Assembly: GCA_019925795.1 (NCBI GenBank)
Contig: CM034314.1
Span: 30,373,774 to 30,437,773, forward strand
Length of the DNA stretch: 64,000 nucleotides
Direction: 5' to 3'
From: Dendrobium chrysotoxum
Lineage: Eukaryota; Streptophyta; Magnoliopsida; Asparagales; Orchidaceae
Under the pieces are notes generated by a model. That model saw only the letters and a program-made list of their open reading frames with translations, made no database searches and had not been told where the DNA came from. Both the position numbers and the translations under genes were made by a program. Shown here one piece after another: positions 55,621-64,000 of the stretch; position 1 is the first letter of the stretch, and every line of letters begins with the position of its first letter.

Positions 55621-56480
55621 TGTTCGCCAATTTGGTATAAGTAAAAGAAATCACCCATATAACTGAGGTATTCAAGGAATTTGTTTTGGTTATGAACCCC
55701 ATCAAATGTTGGATCTTCTAACTTTTTTTTAAAATTGGGTCCCCAAAGTCATCTCCATTCTTTATGTGACTCTCTCCCCTAAGATTGCACCTATTCCCTT
55801 AGTTGAGCTTATCATAGTGGGTTTCATCTTCATAAACATTCCTAAGTTGGATTTTTTTGGTGTGTAGCATAGGTGGAATTTACATCCAAAGGTTTAATTA
55901 TTTTATATAGGCCATGATTACTTCAACAATGGTTTGCATATTATTGCCATTTTTATCAAAGGAAAAATTGGAATTTAAACAAATCTCTCATCATTGTCAT
56001 TTTCCCTTACTTTAAGAACTTCGATCATGTTGGGGGGATGCGCTACTTCTGCAGTACCTATTTAAAGTAAAGGAAGAGATAGTAGGCTAGAGTACTTCAA
56101 AATTTCTCAAATGCCCAAGGAGTAGAACTAATTCATCAACCTCCTATATATGTGGGGGAATTCAGAGGGGTGACCTGTAGTTAAGATCATAGAGCCTACA
56201 ATAGAAGATGAAGACTTCATGTAAGTAAAGGCTAGTCACTTAATGAGTTGGGTATATATAACTATAGAGTGTCTATGAATAAGTGTAATGAGTACAGAGG
56301 TCGGCAAAAAGTTCATGATCAAAGTTGCTAACTACCTTGTCATGGAGGGTGAGCATTCAGAAGGTTGGTGACTTCACTTAACATGAGGTGTGTTAGAGAA
56401 TATGAGAAGGAGATGACACTAAGGGAAATCAATTTAGATGAGTGTGGAAGTTATCAATGAGGAATAACACACACCCATAT
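55621..56480. other. No recognisable gene
   Basis: Contains stretches that read like decayed coding sequence on the plus strand (for example near 55770-55860, IAPIPLVELIIVGF), but I cannot assign a family. Confidence 0.35.
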
Positions 56481-57330
56481 AATTCTTAGGCAAGGTTACT
56501 TAAGAATAAACTTATAATGCATACGTTACCCCAATTAATTCATAAATTCAAAATTAAAAAATTAGCCACTATAATGTATATTTGATAAAGCAACAATCAT
56601 AAATTTTATTCAAATTAAGAAGAAAATCTATAATACTTCATAAAGTCAAAAGGATAGAACCAGGAGTATGCGATATAAATCTTAACCTTCTGACTCTCGA
56701 ATATTTTCTCCCAATTTTGCTTACAAACCCTCTCAACCACACTCTCTAAGACATACTAAAAAGTGTAGGTGAATAAAAGAAAAAAAGTTCCTTTCTCTTA
56801 ACTGTGGCTTCTTATTTATATTTAATGAATAGAGTAAATTCCTAACTACACATAGCACTGCAACGAAAAAGGCATAGAAATGCGAAGGTCCAACAATGTT
56901 GCGATGTTCTACTTAAATCATCATATTGTCATATATATAATTATTCATGCAAACGTATCTTGACTCTAGGGTAATTTGTACTGTGTCATTGGAATATTGG
57001 CACTATAGAGCCACTTTCTTTGTCTTGAATTAAAAAATTTCTTCCGTATAACATTGAAGTGTTGGAATTATGACACTCCAACACTAAAGAATTGGTGCTA
57101 TAGGTCCTGAATGATTGTACTACAATGTTAAGATATCCATCTCGGTATAAATACTTCTCCATGTGGAGCTACATATGTAGCACTATGACACTAAGCTCTC
57201 TGTTTAAGTGCCAAATAATTTAGTTTGGAGCACTACAACACTAAGAAAATGATGTCATAGAACTATACAAAATTTCTCTTTGATATTGATTCCTTAAAGA
57301 AGTTCTTACATAAAACAACAAACTTAAGTA
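56480..57330 (-). repeat. LTR remnant with gcac-type palindromes
   Basis: Same order of blocks as the Athila-like LTR at 3.6-4.86 kb: an AT-rich part, a ctctcacac-type leader, then from 56850 the motif cluster gcactgcaac, gcactatagagcc, ggtgctatagg, gcactatgac and gcactacaac. Orientation inferred. Boundaries unknown. Confidence 0.45.
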
Positions 57331-57368
57331 ACATTTTACTTAAAAAATACACTCCTCAAATTCTACTT

Positions 57369-58345
57369 TTGGCGTTAACAAGTGCTAGAAATGTTCCCCC
57401 ACACATCTACAATATTCTCATATGTTATAACCCATCAATAGTATATGGTTGGTTTTTTGTTTGGGGAATTGATTTGTTGGGACCATTCCCACGTTTCACA
57501 ATAAAGACAAAGTTCATTCATTTTATGGTTGTCTATTTTACCAAGTTGATAAAAGCCATGGAACAAACAAAGAGGACATCAATTAGCTTGAGAAATTTCA
57601 TTTGGAATAACATCATTTAAAAATATGGTGTGCCTCTCACCAGCATCACCAACATTGGATCGTATTTTTTTTTGATAATATACTAAAAGATTTCTAGCAC
57701 TAGAAAGGTATTTTCCAGAAGTTAGCTTTATTTTACCATTGATAGACTCATGGAAAAGTTGAAATAACAAACAAGCATATCCTTAACGTCTTATGAATGA
57801 AGGTAGAAGGAAAAAGGGTATATGAGTATAGGTGCTCCCTTAAGTATTTTGGGCACTAAGGATAACTCCATCCTCAAAAACCATTTAGAAACCATTTTCA
57901 CTTTCCCATGATGCTGAAGCACTACTACTTGTTGACCTCACCCGCACAACCTATGAATAATTATCTTAGTTAATTTTAAAGAAGATAAACCTGGCTAGCG
58001 GGTGGAGACCAATCAAATAGGGTTGAAAATTGTTGATGACCTCTTGCAGGAACTCTGAGCACAAGCCACCCTTAGATAAGAGGAGGAAAAAAGAAGAATG
58101 GCAAAGTATTGCAACTTGCAAGTCAAAGAGAAAGTCTTCCATCCCGACAACCTAGGCATGAAGAAGACATATGGGGTAGCTCGCCACTCCATCCTAGGAA
58201 AGTTAAAGACCTCATGGGAAGGACCATACACCATAGAAGCACAAGTCATCCCTACACCTTTCAGCTCCAAACTCACTCAGGAAAATTGGTTATAAAGATG
58301 TGGAGCATTAATGACCTGAAGATCTTCTATCCATACGGGAAGTCC
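57369..58345 (+). pseudogene. Tat-type gypsy integrase fragment
   Basis: SIVYGWFFVWGIDLLGPFPR (core start, WGIDLLGPFP intact), VVYFTKLIKAMEQ, FIWNNII, KYGVPLTSITNIGS (normally RYG.P..LVTDNGTQF), then after heavy damage LRITPSSKTI and DAEALLLVDLTRTTYE (AYRTTPR..TGETPFSLT.GAEAV.PVE). Last come VKEKVFHPDNLGMKKTYGVA, GKLKTSWEGPYTIEAQVI and, in another frame, SGKLVIKMWSINDLKIFYPY, the normal Pol end. This is a different Tat subgroup from the 46-51 kb element (GIDLLGPFP rather than DIVGPI). The RT part is absent. Confidence 0.83.
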
Positions 58346-59300
58346 TTCTACTGTTATATTTTTTTATTCAAAAATGGAATAATTCTCCTATATGTTTTTC
58401 TTTTTTTTATACTATATATGATTCCATTGAACATATGCAAATAAATAACTTAAATTTTATGTTTAAAAACTTATGTTACTTGCATCAATTTGAAATTAAC
58501 ATTCAATGAACTCACACTTCCTTGTGGGAAAAGGTAAGGACTTGCCTAAATAGGATAGTTTCCCAAACACTTAGAGAAATCTCTCTAGTGAGTCAATTGA
58601 TCAAGAATTTCCTGAGGCACATAGGTGACCTATCTCAAACTCTAGGTGAGCTACAAATAAGCTATAAACCAAAGGTTGACTTAGGTGCATAACTCGATAA
58701 TAATGATTTTGACCAAGTGAGATGGGAGCCCACAAAATTCTTATCCAAGCTTAAGCAAAAGAAGAAAAAAATAATTACTCCTTGTGGAAGAGCTGAGGCC
58801 CCATACATAAAGACCTGCAAACAAGCAAAAGTCACAAATAAAAGGAAAGTCACCACTCAAGTGGGCTCCATTCCTTACCTGCTGAGTAGCAAAGGAGAGT
58901 CACATTTAAATTCCTACCAACTTATTTTAGCTAGCTAGCTCATTAAAAGACGAAGAAGAAGAAGAAAATGGAGAGGATATGGAATGGTAGAAGATATGAA
59001 AAATTCCAATTCTTAGACAAAATGATCAGCATGCATCGAAACTCAAAAAATAACTAACTCAATAATATGCACCATAGGTACCCAAAAATTTAAAAACTAG
59101 TTAGCGAGTTACTACAGCAAGCCACTGAGCCATTATATGTTAAATCACCACTTTGCAACAAGATTTGTATTGACTAGAGCATAAGTCCCTAGTAAATTGT
59201 CAGTCTTAAGTGATGATCTGTATATAATCAAATAGCTCTATAGGTTGACTCCCCCTTTATGACAAGAACTATAATGAGCAGCTTGTGACTCCGCAAATTA
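58346..59300. other. 3' non-coding region after Tat integrase
   Basis: No domain recognised. The plus-strand 73-codon frame at 58717-58938 is Lys-rich and without motif. In Tat elements a long non-coding stretch often follows Pol, and this may be it. Confidence 0.4.
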
Positions 59301-62300
59301 ATTGTGATTATGTTTTTGGGAAAATTTAAACGTAGACTTTAGATTTTAAATTTTGAAATCAAATATATCATCTTAAATGATACATTACCTCAGAAGGTGA
59401 AAATAATATTTTCTAAAGGGTTCATATTAAAAAATTATAAATTTCATCTCGACTATCATAACCAAATTGAAGAACTACATATAACCCTAAAGGGTCGAAA
59501 TGTTATTTGATCATGTATTTTGCTACAATGTTATAGATATATTATCATTAATTTTATAATTAAAATCAGGATAATAAATGATATATCTTCCCAAGGAAAA
59601 AATATAATTTATTATTAACCATTTGAATAAAATGATAATGATCATCTTTGATTTTAATTTTCCAAAAGAAATAATTTTCCCACATTCAATTAGAGACTAA
59701 ATAGAATGGGGTTTATTTTATCTATGGTCTTGAATCTCATACAAAGATAAGCCTTCGTAGTTAATTACATCAAAGGAAATTTAGGCTTCCCATAAATACT
59801 CTTGATTAGAATAATGGTAGAAACTTTAATTGAGTTTTCAAAAAGTGATATGAATGAAGGGATGTTGGAATTTCAATCAGGATTAGAATAAATTTGGAAC
59901 AATTATTTTGGAGGCCAAGAAGTGAGAGGTAGGGAGCACTTTGCGATTCTAAAAACCATTCAAAAGTGCCCAGCCTATTTACTGTTAGGATTTAAATTTT
60001 TGAGAAGAGGTGATTTAGTTTAAGTTGAATCATTATTAGAAATTTGGGATTAAATTCTGGATGTTGGAGACTTAAGATTATGGATCCACCTCGAAACCTT
60101 GATCTAAGTTGGGCACTATATAATAGAAACCTAGACATAGCTAATGAATTACAATTCTTGGCTTATATTGGCTTGGATTGGAAAGCCAACTAAACTGCTT
60201 AGGTGCTTTAAATTCATTACTCTGATTTTATGAAAGATAGGTTACGCTTCTAGAGAATTTTTTAAGTGGTCCCCTTACTTATGTAAGGTGGGATTATACT
60301 CGATGCAATTAAATATTAATTAACATTTATTTGTTTCTAATGTAAAGCATGTTAATTGACCTTTTATACAAAATTGGCATGTTGTGAACTTTAAAAATAG
60401 CCATAAAAAAGGTTTTTCCTTAGAGATGCACAACATCCCCTAGACAGAGCTACACCCTAGTATGTCGGGTGGTCTGGCATAACTTACAGGTGGGGAGGTG
60501 CCTAACAAGGAGAGAAGATAGATATGTATGCAAGCAAAACCCCCAGCGAGCCTAGGCTTACTTCTTAGAAATGTTTATCTTTCTATGCAATCCTAAATTT
60601 TTTTATTTAATTACAAGTAGAAAATTTTTATTGTCCTTAAGAGCCTAATCGCATTCTAGGCTAAAACAAATATCACATGCAAATACTAAACCTAAAAAAG
60701 ATAGGTATTTTCTTAAATAAATAATAAATAAACTCATGAAACATCAAGTCATATCAAATGAATGTAAAAGGCCATGCTATAAATGTCACTTAATTATAAC
60801 TTAATTTCTAAGTAATGTAGTGGTGGCTAGGCTCCTCTGACAATAACTTAAATTCTCATCTAAGAGAATGACACAAGTTCAACTTAAAGGAAGAATTTTT
60901 TTGTCTTTGAACTTCTTGGCTTTCTCCTTCTTTCTTTGGGTTCTTTGTGTTCATTCAAATTTAAATATCCATATGGAAAGAACTCTTCACTAGGGATATT
61001 TCTTTCCTCTTTGGCCTTGAAAACTCATATTTAATGTCTTTATTTAAGTGACTGTAACAACTCTTAAATTAAACTACATATGGAAGTTCATAATGACTCC
61101 ATAATCCCTGCATGTTAGTCAATAAAAGCAATTATTTTAAAAAATCATATATAAGAAGTCTTAACACAACAACCACTTGCCCATTTTTTGATCATATGCA
61201 TCAACTTGGCCATGCTTTTCATTTTTAGGGGGCTAAGCAATAAAAACATTTGCAGGATATTTTTTTAATTATATTTTAATTAGCCCCCCATTTATATCCT
61301 TGTATAAGCACAACCATATGCAAAAATATGTTAACATCAAGATCATCCCTAACCTAAAAAAAATATAATGCTCATCAAATATCATGTCATAAATATTATA
61401 ATAGAAATATCACATCACAAAAATCACAAATCACATCAAAAACATAGCAACCAACATGCATAGAAATCCATCTCAAATCCTCATCACAAAGAAAACCATT
61501 TGCAACAAAATAATGACCTAGCCTAAAACTAGAGTTGGTTGACCTAACAAGCTATATATAGCGTATGTATCAAAGCTGTATGGTTTGGATGTTTCTAAAT
61601 CTCATTATTGTTAGAAGTTTTCTAATATCTTACTTTAGTTTATTATTGGTTGAGGGGAGTTTAGTTCAAAGTTTAGATCTTAATGTTTGAATATCCATTT
61701 AAAAAGTTTTTAAGTGTTAAGTGGATTAATTATTAGTTCTCTAAAGTACTCAGTTATAATTAGGTATTTTAGTCCTTAAGCCTTAAAATCCAACACACTT
61801 ATATTCTCTAAATGGGGTCTAACATTCAAAATAAAGGCTCCCATTTATTGATAATTAATTATTAATTATTTTTGTTAAAAAATAACTACTTTTGTTTACA
61901 CTAGGGTTATGAGATTTATTTCACCCTCCTTGGAGCTAACTTAATAGTCTCATAGGACCGGGTTACCCAATAATTATCTTTTGCTTTATGTTTGATTTAT
62001 TTTATTGATTAAATTATCCTAATTAGTTTGTTAAATAATTCATGGATTAAATGGCAATTGCCTTTATTTACACCAGGGTCATGAGATTTATTCCATCCTC
62101 CTTAGGGATAACTTAATAGCCTGTGAGTAACCTAGTAATTATCCTTTGATGTAATTGTATTAGCCTTTTGATCATTTATTTAAGTTTATTAAGTTGGTTG
62201 ATTTTCTAAAATTTTGAGATTTAATTGAACTTGTTGAGTTATTAATTAATGCTTTAAGTAGGCTTGACTTTAAGTTGACTTTTAAATTTATTTTGGTTTA

Positions 62301-63050
62301 TGGAAGTCTTATATTTTTGACAAATGTTAGATTTTATTTCTTATATAATGCAAATTAGTTTGCTTAAATTTAATTTTTCTTAAATTAGTTATGAATTTTA
62401 GAGGTTTAATCGTACTTAATGAACTAAGTATGGTCGAATTTTGGCTTCTATGATTTATAGGATTCATATTTTTCATAAATATTAGAGCCAATTATGAATT
62501 CAATGCCTTTAAGTTTTTTAAATTTAGAATTATCTATAATTAATTATGAATTTTTGAATTTTGTTGATTTTAATGAATAATTTACATGTTTAATTAGAGA
62601 GGATTTATGATTTTATTACCAAATTAATTCTAAATCTCTTGAAATCTCTCCCAAATGTAACTAATGACTTATAAGTGATTTGAAGTGTTTGGAACCATTT
62701 TAGTATTTTTTATTAATTTTAATTATTTTATTTAATGAATTAGTGATTTTCCCTAGTTTCTAAATTACAATTTATTATGAAGGTTGATGATGGTGCTTTT
62801 ACTTTTCTTGTGTTTAGAACTTAATTATGAGTGATTTTAGCCTTAGTTTATATTTTATGAATTTAATTTCAATTTATTATGAATTAATTAAAATCTTAGT
62901 GCATTATGGGAACAATTTTGGGATTACTAAATGGTGGGCCAAATGATATCCAATTGCAATGAAATTTGAAACATAGGTCCACATAGACCTATGCTTCAAG
63001 TCCATTGAAATTTGTTTCATGGTGGGCGCCCTAAGGTTGATAACTTAATT
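59300..63050 (+). repeat. Family X copy 3
   Basis: Colinear with copy 1 at a nearly constant offset of about 32.4-32.5 kb over more than 2 kb: ttacctcagaaggtgaaaat (59386), accctaaagggtcgaaatg (59487), ctacaccctagtatgtcggg (60446), gtggctaggctcctctgac (about 60822), cctagcctaaaactagagtt (61518). An AT-rich body follows, and then copy C of the SIRE LTR cuts it before any GC-rich island. It follows a Tat integrase, which suggests family X may be the long LTR or 3' region of a Tat-like element. Confidence 0.65.
61890..62155. repeat. Local tandem duplication of about 172 bp in family X copy 3
   Basis: tttacactagggttatgaga (61895) and tttacaccagggtcatgaga (62067) start two similar blocks, each continuing ttatt.catcctcctt, aacttaatag, cc and a gtaacc/ttaccc block. 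Copy 1 has only one such block (about 29345-29440). Confidence 0.8.
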
Positions 63051-63059
63051 ATTGCAAAT

Positions 63060-64000
63060 CTATTTTTAAAGGTTATAATTTTGATGATAGCAAACATTCC
63101 TGTCTCTGGTTGCCTGTTTAATCTTTCAGGTATGCAGGATCAATTGCAAGTTCAAGCCAGACCAAGATCGAGTTAGTCTATTTTGAAATCTAGGTCCAAT
63201 GTGCTGTTTTTATCTTTATTGAGTCAAATGTTATGTAACTGATCCCCTAACTAAGTAACCTTTCACACACACACTCAGGGGGAGAGTTTTAGTGAATTAG
63301 AGTTTTTGTTCAATTTTTGTTCTGATCGTCCCAGGCGATATTCACATCATCCTAGATGATCCAGTGAAAATAGAAACCCTGATTAGGATGATCATGTTAA
63401 GTCATTTGATTAAGCTAATCATCCTGGATGATCCTAATATCATACAGGACAATAGGCTAAAATCAGAAATTCTTAGCCTCCAGATCAAGTTAGGCAAGTT
63501 TTATTTTAAGAGATTTGATCTGATTGTCCCGAATGAGACATGTATTATCCTAGACGATCCATTACAATCATGCCTAAATTAGTCTAGTGATTAAGGAAAG
63601 TAATTAAGGTCTGATTGATTCGATTATATCATCTTGGATGATCACAGGATTATTCGGGATGATGTGTTAAAAATTCTGAACGTCCAGTGCCTATCACCTG
63701 TACGTCCAGAGCTGTGTGTAGGATGATAATCCCATTTTTGAACTAATCAAACGGGACAATATCCATATCATCCCAGAAGATCAAGTCATTTTGAAATCGT
63801 CTAGCATGTTCTGACCTGTACATCCAGAGCTATAAACCGGATAATTTTTGGCACTTTTCGAACTAATCATACAGGACGATAGATATATTGTCCTTGATGA
63901 TCAAGTCATTTTGAGATCGTCCAGCACAAGTTCCCCTGGACGACCAGAGCAGTCTTGTGGACAAAATTCCTTATTTATACTAATCATCCCGGATGATTGC
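63060..64000 (+). repeat. SIRE/Maximus-type copia LTR (copy C), truncated by window end
   Basis: It starts with ggttataattttgatgatag then caaacattcc, the SIRE LTR opening, with tttcaggtatgcaggatcaa following and a cacacacacactcagggggaga block near 63265. From 63325 to the window end there is an array of palindromes with the core ATCATCCNGGATGAT; ATCATCCTGGATGAT is at 63418-63432 and a perfect palindrome ATCATCCCGGATGAT at 63983-63997. The 72-codon frame at 63364-63582 is this array, not a gene. Confidence 0.75.

Overview
This window looks like AT-rich nuclear DNA from a flowering plant, deep in a repeat-dominated intergenic region. The evidence is a perfectly folding nuclear-type tRNA-Phe(GAA), many decayed LTR retrotransposons of typical angiosperm lineages (Ty3/gypsy Athila and Tat, Ty1/copia Tork-like and SIRE/Maximus-like), a Cassandra-type TRIM with a 5S rRNA-like promoter, an L1-type LINE remnant, and a probable Pack-MULE holding pieces of a DEAH-box splicing-helicase gene. 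I cannot name the species. I see no intact protein-coding gene. Every recognisable coding segment carries stops, frameshifts or insertions, so the tRNA is the only gene I would call functional. Homology calls come from residue patterns remembered for these families, not from a database search.

Layout. 1-4.86 kb: an Athila-like gypsy element on the minus strand (RT, protease, gag, primer-site junction, then LTR). 5.95-13.2 kb: two minus-strand Tat-type gypsy fragments with a SIRE-type copia integrase fragment between them. 14.4-19.8 kb: minus-strand LTR material into which a 2.1-kb LINE (ORF1 and 3' tail, no reverse transcriptase) inserted, with an 18-bp near-perfect target duplication. 19.8-22.6 kb: a SIRE-type LTR and a minus-strand Tat RT fragment. 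22.6-41.9 kb: one Tork-like copia element of about 4.8 kb that has been split three times. The inserts are a 1.85-kb LTR-like piece, a 9-kb block (a large non-coding repeat called family X here, plus Cassandra) and a 3.7-kb LTR block. 42-46.2 kb: the relatively quiet part, with the tRNA-Phe, two minisatellites, an LTR-like segment with a TATA box, the Pack-MULE and a possible hAT end. 46.3-51.6 kb: a plus-strand Tat element covering protease to integrase. 52-63 kb: two more copies of family X, with a Tat integrase fragment between them. 63.06-64 kb: a third SIRE-type LTR running off the window.

Points most worth a second look: family X, a multi-kilobase, non-coding, thrice-repeated sequence with an extremely AT-rich body and a GC-rich promoter-like island carrying ACGT-core motifs and a TATA box; the Pack-MULE with 9-bp target duplication and rearranged PRP16-like fragments; the ORF1-only LINE; Cassandra abutting family X with the same 5-mer repeated at three junctions; and arrays of 15-bp palindromes in the three SIRE-type LTRs, whose core sequence differs between copies.
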